A DNA stretch of 64,000 nt, taken from NCBI GenBank assembly GCA_963853835.1, contig OY970827.1, positions 79,873,234 to 79,937,233 of the forward strand, read 5' to 3'. Positions 45,018-56,065 of this stretch are shown here, piece by piece. Position 1 is the stretch's first letter. Each line of letters begins with the position of its first letter. A program made the translations under genes and the position numbers. Below the pieces are notes generated by a model. That model saw only the letters and a list, made by a program, of their open reading frames with translations, was not told where the DNA came from and made no database searches. The stretch comes from Calendula officinalis. Lineage: Eukaryota > Streptophyta > Magnoliopsida > Asterales > Asteraceae.

Positions 45018-47216
45018 TTCATCGCTATTTCTGTCTCTCACACACCTCCAGATAAGTTGAAGATGGAAGATGAAAGATGGAGACCGGTTGAGCGCCTTTA
45101 CTTTGGTAAAGTCATGGCCTGCACTTTTTGGGGTTTACAATGGCGTTGACGTTGTTTTCCTTCTATTCGTATACGTTTGTAAACTTCAAATTCATTTTTG
45201 TTCATATAGTACCAAAATTACTCTCCACTAGATAACATATAGTTTAAAAAAAGTATATGTAATGGTATTTGTACCTACTAAATATGTTTACTCATGTACC
45301 TACTAATTTGATCATGACAAGTGTCAAAATCAAGGAATGATATGAAAAGAGAGAATTAATAGATGACACGTGTTAAGTTTAGAAGTGAGTAGGCGTATGG
45401 ATAGACACAAATTGTAGGCACAAATATCATTTCTCTAGTTATGTTGTGTCACCAAGATTATCTTTGTATCATTTAAAAGCTTTTTAATTGGTTGAAATGT
45501 AGAATTGGATATTTTTTTTAGGACAAACAAAAATAAAAAAGATGGACAATAAAATTGGGACGAAATGAGTATAAGATTAAGAGAATGGCATTGATGCTTA
45601 CTATTTGTATATACTCATTTATTTAAAACAAATATCAAAATTAATGAATGATACGAGTAAATATAATTAGTGAATTACACACGTCATCTTGTGGTGGGTA
45701 ATCATATGAAGTAGACATTAATATCATTTTATATTAAAAAAAACAAAATGTAGGTGCAAATATATTTCATATGAGAAATAAAAACCTCTTAAGGCAACAA
45801 ATGTTCATCCGCGTCGACTCCGGATTGTGTGTAAAGCGTGTGTCGCCGGAGATTAGTCGGCTCATCAAGTGAGTTAGAACTCCAGTTGACGTAAAAAGAA
45901 AAATTAGGCATGCAAAGTTAAACATATAAATAATATATACAATATTTTTTGTTTATTCTGTCATATTAACTTCAAAAATGTTATATATACTAATGTATGA
46001 TAAGTTTTATACTTCCTCCATCTCGTATTAAGTGATACATTTGGGGTTTCACATTTTTTGAGGCAAAAGATCGTAATTAATGATAGATTAGATTAGATTA
46101 GATAGGATCCTTTTTGGCTCTCTCTTTAGCCCTATGTCTCTTATCCCTAGTAAGTTTTCCTCCACTAGTAGGTTTTTTCGGAAAACTCTATTTATTCTGG
46201 TGTGGATGGCAGGCATGCCTCTATTTCTTGGTTTTAGTTAGTGGGTGATGAGTTTCACACATTTTGATAAAGTGAGTTTAATGATTTTTAAAACTGAAAT
46301 AAAAAGGCTATCACTTATTTTGAAATAGTTTAAAATAAAAAGTGTATCACTTATTTTGAAAGTAGAGGGGCTGTTTTAAACTTTTAAAAGTAGACGTGTT
46401 GTTTTAAAATTTTCAAAAGATGGAGGGTTAAAAGTAGAGGTGTTGTTTTAAAATTGTCAAAAGGTGAAGGGGCAAGTGGTTTATTTAAAAAAAAAACTAC
46501 TTTTCATAAAGATAAGAAAGTCATTATACTTCAAATGTTATACTTCTATATAGAATGAGTATAACCAACAACTGATTCTAATTACTATTTGAATTACATG
46601 TTTTCAAAGATGTGACTCTCAAGTGTGTTATGATACTATTATAATGCTGATTGTCACATAAATTCTTTCACTTACCTCTTATATTTTAATAAAAAATAGA
46701 GGCCATTTGTTAAATTATTATTCTTTATTTGGGACCTTCTTACCGCTTTTTATTTTTTGGGGGTGGGGTATGTATATCTTGTGACTTATGTACGTCTAAG
46801 TACATATACTCATTAATTAATTACCTTTATAACCGCATAGATTTGGAATGACGAATCACTTTGTAAACCTAGCATCGTTACTATGCCCTACCAGATTTGG
46901 ATAAAGCATCAAGATATGATTCAGTTTGTTAATGGAAAGTGTACGTTAACGAATCTGGTAAATAATTACGCGCGCACATGCACAACCGAAAATAAACCAC
47001 GAGTGAAAGGGATCGATATATTCGCAAGAACCTACCCAACACTGCAGGAGAAACAGTTAACTACACTTAATTTCTTGTTTTAGAAGCTTTGTTTATTACA
47101 CTTAGATTAGACTTCACAATTTTGAGATGGAAGATTTTTCACTCCATACATAGAAACTCTCAGAAGAAAAAAAAAAACAACTCATCGAAAGCTTTATCCA
47201 AAGATAATCTAGCTTG
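45018..47216 (+). repeat. Left arm of a large inverted duplication
   Basis: The reverse complement of this 2.2-kb segment recurs at 52863-55044 with only scattered differences. It contains a Stowaway-like MITE (from about 46012) and a short 66-codon frame (46883-47083) that is identical in both arms but matches no family. Its outer end stops at the start codon region of the F-box pseudogene; its inner end touches the LTR of the 47217-49527 element. Confidence 0.9.
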
Positions 47217-47619
47217 TGTTGGATCGTTTAAATAGAAATTTACACACTGATTTAAATCAAAACATAAACTTTTTATTCAATTACAGGTTTTTACATTATT
47301 GATTCATCATCTACACTTTCTATTTAGATTCTCGAATCTCACATTCGGAATGATTTACATTGATGAAATCTACTTCTATGTATAGTAATCGAACAGGTGC
47401 GATTCAACAGTCACGACCGTTGGTTGTGGCGGTTACGGGCGGTTACGGTGGCAGTTATGGCAGTGCCGGAAGTTGTGGGGGTGGCGGCAGTTGGCGGCAG
47501 TTATAGACTGCCGGTGTTTGCCTTTGGTTGCACATTTTCTTCTATTTTAATTATATCATAAGTATTATATTACAAATACTTATACTTTAACAAATGACTA
47601 ATGATATTTAATTCCAACA
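47217..47619 (-). repeat. 3' LTR (403 bases)
   Basis: TGTTGGATCG...ATTCCAACA; identical in length to the solo LTR at 52460-52862 and nearly identical in sequence. It contains repeated gccgccaactgccgcc-type GC motifs, seen here on the opposite strand. Confidence 0.9.
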
Positions 47620-47689
47620 CTCCCCCTTAAATATCAAGTCATTTGTTCGCGTCTTTGATTTGAGCTTTATGTTGGTTAACTCCACCGTT

Positions 47690-47920
47690 GTCTTTTTGGG
47701 CATTTTACTCTATCCGTATGCTTTTGTGGTGTTGGTTCACTCCACCTATGTCTTGTTAAACATTTTACTCCATCCGCTATGCTTTTGTTGGTTCACTCCA
47801 CCTATGTCTTGTTAAGCACTTTACTCCATCCGCTATGCTTTTGTTGGTTCACTCCACCTATGTCTTGTTAAGCATTTTACTCCATCCGTTATGCTTTTGT
47901 TATGTTGGTTCACTCCACCG
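47690..47920. repeat. Tandem repeat inside the LTR element
   Basis: About four units of 55-70 bases built from ggttcactccacctatgtct and ttttactccatccgctatgc. Confidence 0.8.
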
Positions 47921-48672
47921 ATGTCGGTTCACTCCACCTTTGTTGAGATCTTCTTTGATCAAACGTCCATCCTGATTGACCACCTTCTTTGATCAATCGT
48001 CCATCCCGATTGACCACCTTCTTTGATCTGATTGAGTCACACAACCATTTATTTTGTCATATCACATGACTATTTGCACCTTTCACAGGTTATTACCGCA
48101 TCACACGGGTTTTTTTTTTTTACTTTAATCGTATCACATGATTAAAGTCTTATCTTTTCTTTCTTTCCCCGTTATTTTATTAAACTTTATTTAAAAGTTT
48201 ATATAAACAAAATAATTTATTAATTATAATTAATAATTAATAATATAATATTAGATATTAAAAAGGTTTAAAACACGTAAAAAAATTAATCGAATAAACC
48301 TGCATAAAAAATTAATTGAATACAAATGGTGTTATATTTTTTAAAGAAAAGAAAATCGTTTTCTTTTGAAAGGAAGTAAAACTTTGCTTTAATTACTGTG
48401 CATTAAAGACTTTAAAGAAATTAAATACGAACATGTTCTTTTTTATGGGGAAAATCACAAACAACCGTGTATTGGGAATACACAAATTTACGTGTGGTTT
48501 GGGTTTTACATTTACTGGGTTTATTTTGAAAAAGAAAAAACACACACAAGTGTGTGTTCTTCGAACTCTCTCTTTTAATCGGCGGCGACGATTCGCCGGT
48601 TTCTCCAATTGTCCTTTTAAATCCATTGAAGACGATGGATCTACTGTTGTTGTTCTTGGGCGACGCTGATTG

Positions 48673-48960
48673 TGCCCTAATTTCGAATTCTCACAGTTCG
48701 TTTCTTTGCCGTTCATCGTCGGATCTCTTTTCCGGCGACGGTTTGTTCGGCGGTGTTTGCAACGGTGGCGGATCCCTATGGTTCTCCTTGAATGTCGCTT
48801 TAGGGCATCGATTGTGCCCTAATTTCGAACTTGCACGGTTCGTCTTCTTTGCCGTTCATCGTCGGATCTCTTTTCCGGCGACGGTTTGTTTCGGTGGTTT
48901 ATGCGACGGTGGCGGATCCCTATGGATCTCCTTGGTTGTCGCCTTTTGGGCATCAATTAT
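48673..48960. repeat. Tandem duplication of about 143 bases inside the LTR element
   Basis: Two copies beginning gccctaatttcgaa and containing gccgttcatcgtcggatctc and ttttccggcgacggtttgtt, with the start of a third (gccctaatttcgaacctgcg) at 48960. Frames through it are repetitive and not taken as genes. Confidence 0.8.
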
Positions 48961-49222
48961 GCCCTAATTTCGAACCTGCGGCTATGTCCGCTGCTGTTCG
49001 GGGAGTGCTCCGGTCGTCTTCTCCGATCAGGTATGTTATCCTTTAATCGGCGGTTCCAGTTTGGTGGTAGATCCTTGTTGATTAGCCACCCTGGGAGTCC
49101 CTTTGATATTGCAATTTGAACCTTCCGCTCTCGTTTGCGGTGGTTTATAAAGTTGCAATTCGCCGGCCGGATGCTCTCTGATTTTGGTAGATGATGAACA
49201 TTTGCTTTGATTAATTACCAAA

Positions 49223-49234
49223 GCTCTGATACCA
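49223..49234 (-). other. Primer binding site of the minus-strand LTR element
   Basis: Gctctgatacca on the plus strand is TGGTATCAGAGC on the element strand, two bases inside the LTR end. Confidence 0.88.
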
Positions 49235-49236
49235 AT

Positions 49237-49527
49237 TGTTGGATCGTTTAAACAGAAATTTACACACTGATTTGAATCAAAGCATAAACTTTTTATTCAA
49301 TTACAGGTTTTTACATTATTGATTCATCATCTACACTTTCTATTTAGATTCTCGAATCTCACATTCGGAATGATTTACATTGATGAAATCTACTTCTATT
49401 TATAGTAATCGAACAGGTGCGATTCAACAGTCACGACCGTTGGTTGTGGCGGTTACGGGCGGTTACGGTGGCAGTTATGGCAGTGCCGGAAGTTGTGGGG
49501 GTGGCGGCAGTTGGCGGCAGTTATAGA
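49237..49527 (-). repeat. 5' LTR, truncated
   Basis: Matches the complete LTR from TGTTGGATCG to cggcagttatag, then breaks off; roughly the outer 110 bases are missing. Confidence 0.85.
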
Positions 49528-49554
49528 TAACTAAGGGGAAATTACTTGTATAGG

Positions 49555-50231
49555 TAGGGGTGTTCGTTTGGACGGTTTGGTTTTATCCGAACCAAATAGG
49601 TGAAACCAAATAAAGTCCGGTTTTCAAAAGTTCAAACCGAACCGTCCAAACTAATTCGAAAACCAAACCGATCCGAACCAAATAACAATTTGGCTGGTTT
49701 GGTTTTATCCGTTTGGTTTTTCCTTAAGATTTTTAAAATATTACAAAAGTATATAACATAAATAATATTAAGTTCGATATGTAAAATTCCAAAATGATAA
49801 ACTACTTTGTACATAAAAACAAGTCTAATTCATAGCTTGTGATATTTACAATCATATATGCAAAAATCTTGACATCAACTTTATCAAAAACTCCAAAAAG
49901 ATTGGTACATCACCAACTGATACAATATAAAATGAAACAATTGTTAGTATATTAATCAATTTACTATAAGAAATGTAAAGAAAAGGAATATCATAATTGC
50001 TTACAATGGAAACCAACAAGTGTTAGTATATAAATAATTTACTATATATTACTATTAGATTTTTTTGGACAATCCGGTTTTCACAACGGAAATCAAATCC
50101 AATCCGAAATCCAAACTATTAATTTGGTTTAAGTCCAAACCGATCCAAAAAACCAAAAACCCAATCCAAATAGTCCGATCCAAAATGTCCAATTTGACAA
50201 TCCGGTTATATCCGAATAGTGAACACCCCTG
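49555..50231. mobile_element. hAT-like non-autonomous element
   Basis: Ends TAGGGGTGTTCG and GTGAACACCCCTG are inverted repeats, with a perfect 8-base target duplication, tgtatagg, at 49547-49554 and 50232-50239. Subterminal repeats of ggtttggttttatccg-type sequence are seen near both ends. Same family as 1233-1812. No transposase. Confidence 0.85.
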
Positions 50232-50485
50232 TGTATAGGTGATGATTTTTCATCACATCTTTTAAGGTATCTACCACAACATTTGCATTATATAGTTGTA
50301 CACTATACAGATATATTTGTACAGTGTGGTATAAACATCAAAATTTATGATACATAAATTAATTCCCTGTATATGTATTGTTAATTGTACGTAAGCTTGC
50401 ATTTAATAAAAAGTAGATGGAGGGTTGGTTATGTCGATAAGAGAAGCTTCGGAATAAAAAAAAAACGTTCTTATTTACTACGAAA

Positions 50486-50490
<5 letters not shown>

Positions 50491-50556
<66 letters not shown>
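50491..50556. repeat. (AT)n microsatellite
   Basis: About 33 uninterrupted AT units. Confidence 0.95.
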
Positions 50557-50558
<2 letters not shown>

Positions 50559-50769
50559 ATAATAATATAAAAATAACATTAATGTTTAAGGATGCAAACA
50601 AATAAATCATTAACAATATAAAAATAACAATAATTAATAATTATAACAATAATACAAAATAGATAACAATAATCAAAATTAAAAAAATAAGCAAAGGTAA
50701 AGTGTAAAAGAGAGTAAAAGATATTTAATGCTATATTAATAGTAAGAACAATAAGATGTTAATACTTAG

Positions 50770-51620
50770 ATGACGCGTCATCCCCCGTAATGGACTAATG
50801 GGTGCCTCTCGCCCGCCGATCGCACTTGAAGTCGCCTTAGGTGACGCGTCACCCCCCTTACGCCGTGCCACCCGCGACGTGTCCTGCCATCGATTTGGTC
50901 AGCCAGCCGACCATTGCAGGTCACAAAATTTTAAAGAGGAAGAAGTTAATTTCAAAGGGGCAGGGTTTGGTCGTCTGTTACGTGAGTTTGATCGGGATTT
51001 GTAATGTTTTTGGTCGAGTTGATGTGACGCTGATGTGATAACGGGTGATGAAACGAATTTGGTCACCGGATAGTCATAAGTTAAGGGAGCCAGTCTTTAC
51101 CAACTGCGCTGTGTATTTAATTTGTGCATATAGCAAATTTTAAGATATTTATAGAATTAAAAAAGTTAACTAAAAAACAAAATTTATAGTTCATCCCGGT
51201 TCATAAATGTAATACTCTATTGCTAATGAACTTTCAAAATTATAATTTAATAAAATGAACTTTACAATTGATGTAAAAGGAGACATGAACGTTATTTACT
51301 ATAAGTAATTATTCTATTTCCATGTAAATTACGAATTATAATAACACCTATCTGATCGAACTTCTCTACGCACTTTAAGAATATGCGTAACGGGTGATCA
51401 TTATTTCAGTGGTCACCCATTACACATCAGCGTCACATCAGCTCGACCAAATACATTACAAATTTTGACCAAACTCATGTAATCAAACCATTCGCCTTTG
51501 AAAAATGGCGACCTACAAAGGTCGCCTGGCTGACCCTTTACACTTGGGGACGCATCGTGATCGAGCCGACGTAAGAGGAGGACGGGTCTTATTTGAGGGA
51601 GAGAGGGGAGGGACGCGCGC
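50770..51620. repeat. GC-rich inverted-repeat element
   Basis: Segment 50885-51055 and segment 51405-51560 are inverted copies: ggtcagccag, then gtgagtttgatcggg, then ggtcgagttgatgtgacgct on the left match the complement of the right. Outer parts are CpG-rich (gacgcgtcaccccc; gggacgcgcgc), unlike the surrounding AT-rich DNA. Probably a foldback or MULE-like element; exact ends and target duplication not determined. Confidence 0.5.
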
Positions 51621-51933
51621 ACTATAGTCTAATGCTCTATATATGTTACATGTGGAAGGAACAAACCGTTATCTTTTACATAGCAAACGTGACAATATAA
51701 AATTGACATGACATATCAAAATTTAAGTGCAAGTGGCAAATCTTAATTATCTAAAGAATTATCATAAGTATCTACAAAATGGAATCATATTAACCCTAAA
51801 TAAAGTCGCTTTTATTGAACATAGATTCGGTCGAAACTTCCTAATTAAATTCATTTGAAATCTATGAACACATCACCCATGGAGAAATCAAGTCAAACGC
51901 CACCTTTGCATTGTTGAATGCTTTTTAACCCCC

Positions 51934-51940
51934 TATAAAA
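51934..51940 (+). promoter_or_regulatory. TATA box of the ERF gene
   Basis: TATAAAA, 62 bases before the chosen ATG. Transcription would start near 51965, which puts the in-frame ATG at 51948 outside the message and supports the start at 52002. Confidence 0.65.
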
Positions 51941-52001
51941 ACAAATCATGATCAATAAGCTAGAAAACAACAAAAAGAAACAACAAATATACACAAAGAT
52001 T

Positions 52002-52406
52002 ATGGATGGTCGTGGTTCTTTTCAGGGTAAAACCCAAGACACTGAAGGAATAATAGAGGCCCGATATCGTGGTGTTCGAAGGCGGCCATGGGGTAAATAT
52101 GCGGCTGAGATACGCGACCCGAACAAAAACGGGGCGAGAACATGGCTCGGGACATTTGATTCAGCCGAGGATGCGGCTCGTGCTTATGATCAGGCGGCGT
52201 TCAACCTCCGTGGTCATCTCGCCACACTCAATTTTCCAGCCGAGTATTTGTCAAAGCTGCCCGAACCTCCCGCTTTCAAGCCGTCATCAAAGCCGTCATC
52301 AAGTTCGTCAGCAGGAAAAGAGAAACATGTGATTGTACTTGAATACTTGGATGATCGTTTGTTGCAGGACCTTCTTTATGAAACATCAATGGAGAAGAAG
52401 AAATAA
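52002..52406 (+). CDS. AP2/ERF transcription factor (ERF group IX, small type)
   Basis: Single exon, 134 residues. One AP2/ERF domain fills residues 21-79 (RYRGVRRRPWGKYAAEIRDP, then WLGTFDSAEDAARAYD); the Ala and Asp in the second strand are those of the ERF rather than the DREB subfamily. A Ser-rich spacer leads to an acidic VIVLEYLDDRLLQDLL motif at about 110-125, the CMIX-1 activation motif of short group IX proteins such as Arabidopsis ERF095-ERF098. These bind GCC boxes and activate defence and ethylene/jasmonate-responsive genes; function inferred from family. A TATA box at 51934 favours this start over an ATG 18 codons upstream. A solo LTR begins 53 bases after the stop codon and probably lies within the 3' UTR. 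Confidence 0.93.
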   Translation: MDGRGSFQGKTQDTEGIIEARYRGVRRRPWGKYAAEIRDPNKNGARTWLGTFDSAEDAARAYDQAAFNLRGHLATLNFPAEYLSKLPEPPAFKPSSKPSSSSSAGKEKHVIVLEYLDDRLLQDLLYETSMEKKK

Positions 52407-52459
52407 TTAACCGTACGTGCGGTTTTTGCTAATTTCCCGGTTTAATTTATAGTCCAAGC

Positions 52460-52862
52460 TGTTGGAATTAAATATCATTAGTCATTTGTTAAAGTATAAG
52501 TATTTGTAATATAATACTTATGATATAATTAAAATAGAAGAAAAGGTGCAACCAAAGGCAAACACCGGCAGTCTATAACTGCCGCCAACTGCCGCCACCC
52601 CCACAACTTCCGGCACTGCCATAACTGCCACCGTAACCGCCCGTAACCGCCACAACCAACGGTCGTGACTGTTGAATCGCACCTGTTCGATTACTATAAA
52701 TAGAAGTAGATTTCATCAATGTAAATCATTCCGAATGTGAGATTCGAGAATCTAAATAGAAAGTGTAGATGATGAATCAATAATGTAAAAACCTGTAATT
52801 GAATAAAAAGTTTATGTTTTGATTTAAATCAGTGTGTAAATTTCTATTTAAACGATCCAACA
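52460..52862 (+). mobile_element. Solo LTR with target duplication
   Basis: TGTTGGAATT...GATCCAACA, 403 bases, flanked on both sides by caagc (52455-52459 and 52863-52867). Same family and length as the LTR at 47217-47619. A single LTR with an intact duplication indicates LTR-LTR recombination after a complete insertion. Confidence 0.92.
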
Positions 52863-55044
52863 CAAGCTAGATTATCTTTGGATAAAGCTTTCGATGAGTT
52901 GTTTTTTTTTTTTCTTCTGAGAGTTTCTATGTATGGAGTGAAAAATCTTCCATCTCAAAATTGTGAAGTCTAATCTAAGTGTAATAAACAAAGCTTCTAA
53001 AACAAGAAATTAAGTGTAGTTAACTGTTTCTCCTGCAGTGTTGGGTAGGTTCTTGCGAATATATCGATCCCTTTCACTCGTGGTTTATTTTCGGTTGTGC
53101 ATGTGCGCGCGTAATTATTTACCAGATTCGTTAACGTACACTTTCCATTAACAAACTGAATCATATCTTGATGCTTTATCCAAATCTGGTAGGGCATAGT
53201 AACGATGCTAGGTTTACAAAGTGATTCGTCATTCCAAATCTATGCGGTTATAAAGGTAATTAATTAATGAGTATATGTACTTAGACGTACATAAGTCACA
53301 AGATATACATACCCCACCCCCAAAAAATAAAAAGCGGTAAGAAGGTCCCAAATAAAGAATAATAATTTAACAAATGGCCTCTATTTTTTATTAAAATATA
53401 AGAGGTAAGTGAAAGAATTTATGTGACAATCAGCATTATAATAGTATCATAACACACTTGAGAGTCACATCTTTGAAAACATGTAATTCAAATAGTAATT
53501 AGAATCAGTTGTTGGTTATACTCATTCTATATAGAAGTATAACATTTGAAGTATAATGACTTTCTTATCTTTATGAAAAGTAGTTTTTTTTTTAAATAAA
53601 CCACTTGCCCCTTCACCTTTTGACAATTTTAAAACAACACCTCTACTTTTAACCCTCCATCTTTTGAAAATTTTAAAACAACACGTCTACTTTTAAAAGT
53701 TTAAAACAGCCCCTCTACTTTCAAAATAAGTGATACACTTTTTATTTTAAACTATTTCAAAATAAGTGATAGCCTTTTTATTTCAGTTTTAAAAATCATT
53801 AAACTCACTTTGTCAAAATGTGTGAAACTCATCACCCACTAACTAAAACCAAGAAATAGAGGCATGTCTGCCATCCACACCAGAATAAATAGAGTTTTCC
53901 GAAAAAACCTACTAGTGGAGGAAAACTTACTAGGGATAAGAGACATAGGGCTAAAGAGAGAGCCAAAAAGGATCCTATCTAATCTAATCTAATCTATCAT
54001 TCATTACGATCTTTTGCCTCAAAAAATGTGAAACCCCAAATGTATCACTTAATACGAGATGGAGGAAGTATAAAACTTATCATACATTAGTATATATAAC
54101 ATTTTTGAAGTTAATATGACAGAATAAACAAAAAATATTGTATATATTATTTATATGTTTAACTTTGCATGCCTAATTTTTCTTTTTACGTCAACTGGAG
54201 TTCTAACTCACTTGATGAGCCGACTAATCTCCAGCGACACACGCTTTACACACAATCCGGAGTCGACGCGGATGAACATTTGTTGCCTTAAGAGGTTTTT
54301 ATTTCTCATATGAAATATATTTGCACCTACATTTTGTTTTTTTTAATATAAAATGATATTAATGTCTACTCCATATGATTACCCACCACAAGATGACGTG
54401 TGTAATTCACTAATTATATTTACTCGTATCATTCATTAATTTTGACATTTGTTTTAATTAAATGAGTATATACAAATAGTAAGCATCAATGTCATTCTCT
54501 TAATCTTATACTCATTCCGTCTCAATTTTATTGTCCATCTTTTTTATTTTTGTTTGTCCTAAAAAAAATATCCAATTCTACATTTCAACCAATTAAAAAG
54601 CTTTTAAATGATACGAAGATAATCTTGGTGACACAACATAACTAGAGAAATGATATTTGTGCTTACAATTTGTGTCTACCCATACGCCTACTCACTTCTA
54701 AACTTAACACGTGTCATCTATTAATTCTCTCTTTTCATATCATTCCTTGATTTTGACACTTGTCATGATCAAATTAGTAGGTACATGAGTAGACATATTT
54801 AGTAGGTACAAATACCATTACATATACTTTTTTTAAACTATATGTTATCTAGTGGACTGGTACTATATGAACAAAAATGAATTTGAAGTTTTCAAACGTA
54901 TACGAATAGAAGGAAAACAACGTCAACGCCATTGTAAACCCCAAAAAGTGCAGGCCATGACTTTACCAAAGTAAAGGCGCTCAACCAGTCTCCATCTTCC
55001 ATCTTCAACTTATCTGGAGGTGTGTGAGAGACAGATGAACAATT
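52863..55044 (-). repeat. Right arm of the inverted duplication
   Basis: Reverse complement of 45018-47216. It contains the upstream region and, at its outer end, the start codon of the F-box pseudogene (ATGAACAATT at 55035). Small differences such as ccggttgag versus ctggttgag show the arms have begun to diverge. The 66-codon frame 52997-53197 (-) mirrors 46883-47083 (+). Confidence 0.9.
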
Positions 55045-56065
55045 GGGATATGAAGTCAAAATCTCAAGACCAAGATCAGTTTGCCAAACTCCCAGGTGAT
55101 CTCTTCATCTTAATTCTAACAAAAATTCGTCAACAAGACTTCAAATTCCTGTTTCGATGCTCTTTAACCTCCAAACTTTTTGCATCTTCAATCCCTCTCA
55201 TGCCTCACATTTCCATCTCAATCTCGCCACCAGATTCTCCAAAACCCACTTCGCTTCATTACAAGATGTCGCCGATCGGTTCATTGACCGGAAGATGGAC
55301 TACCTGACCTCCCTCCGACCCCAGATTCAAAACGCCCTAATTTTCCTTAAGAAATTCAACAGTATTCGATCTCTTGAAGTCGTCTTCATCACCGATGACG
55401 ACGACGATCAGAATAAGGATATGGGTTTTCGATACGGGCTTCTGCCATCATTGATCAATTGGAAGTCCAAATTCGACTTCAAGTTGCAGAGCTTTGTCTT
55501 TCTATTCGCTCAATCAGTGCTCGGAAAAACAGAGGAGGTAGCTGATGACGTCACGGCGGAGGAGCTTGAACTCCGGCTCTACTCCTCCTTCCACGGCGTC
55601 GTTGATTCAATCGAATGGGGGAATGTGATGTCGTGTGTATTGGTCCAACATCCGATGCTTGGTGAAATCACAATGGCAGGGTCAAGAAAAGGGGGCAGAA
55701 TTTGCATGACAAGTTGTTGACTTCAGAAATTCTTTGTCGCCGGAGGATGTTGCAACGGGATCGGATTAACGATAAATGTGAAATCTGCTTATGTTCCGGT
55801 TTTACATCTGCCATCATCGGGTCAGGTGATGAGATCGGTGTCTCTTGTGGTTGTGAGAGTAGGTAGATGGCTTTATCAACCGGAAGAAGACGGTTTTCTA
55901 ACGGAAACTGACAGTGAGAATGAGTCTGATCATGAAGATGGTCACATTGAGCATGATGATGATGATATAATAAATTGGGAATTTGACACTGAAGAGGAAG
56001 TTTTTCGAGAAGCTGTAACTTCGATTTTGGTACATCATAAAGACAAGATGCATAGAGAGACCTAG
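55035..56065 (+). pseudogene. F-box protein pseudogene
   Basis: The N-terminus has a recognisable F-box (FAKLPGDLFILILTKI, then FRCSLTSKLFASSI). The frame shifts near 55220-55260, after which the family-like reading resumes in another frame (FASLQDVADRFIDRKMDYLT, then SIRSLEVVFITD) and stops at 55718; a further segment (SAYVPVLHLPSSGQVMRSVS, then an acidic tail) runs to 56065. The order of segments resembles plant F-box proteins of the At5g46170/At4g18380 type. With at least one frameshift and one internal stop, a working protein is unlikely unless the sequence has errors. Its promoter region is duplicated in inverse orientation at 45018-47216. Confidence 0.7.

Larger units (their letters stand above)
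47217..49527 (-). mobile_element. Non-autonomous LTR retrotransposon, minus strand, 5' LTR truncated
   Basis: On the minus strand: a truncated 5' LTR (49237-49527), a primer site for initiator tRNA-Met (49223-49234), a 1.6-kb interior without gag or pol, a purine tract (ctcccccttaaa, read on the opposite strand) and a complete 3' LTR (47217-47619, 403 bases, TGTTGGA...TCCAACA). The interior has two tandem arrays. The base stretch outside the 3' LTR, gcttg, is one half of the target duplication that the solo LTR at 52460-52862 shows intact as caagc. The element lacks coding capacity, as in TRIM/LARD-type elements. Confidence 0.88.

Noticed and set aside
46883..47083. 66-codon ORF present identically in both arms of the inverted duplication (mirror 52997-53197)
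   Set aside because: It recurs because the DNA is duplicated; it has no recognisable domain, no evident promoter logic and lies among repeats.
47690..47920. Regular repeats considered as a CRISPR array
   Set aside because: Eukaryotic retroelement context; the units are contiguous tandem repeats without unique spacers.
48393..48967. Overlapping ORFs on both strands in the LTR element interior
   Set aside because: They run through a tandem duplication and low-complexity sequence, with no gag or pol similarity.
44957..50231. Explaining the left arm as one Pack-type transposon that captured the F-box promoter
   Set aside because: Only one GATCCGGTGAG end is present; no matching opposite end occurs on the far side of the arm or LTR element.
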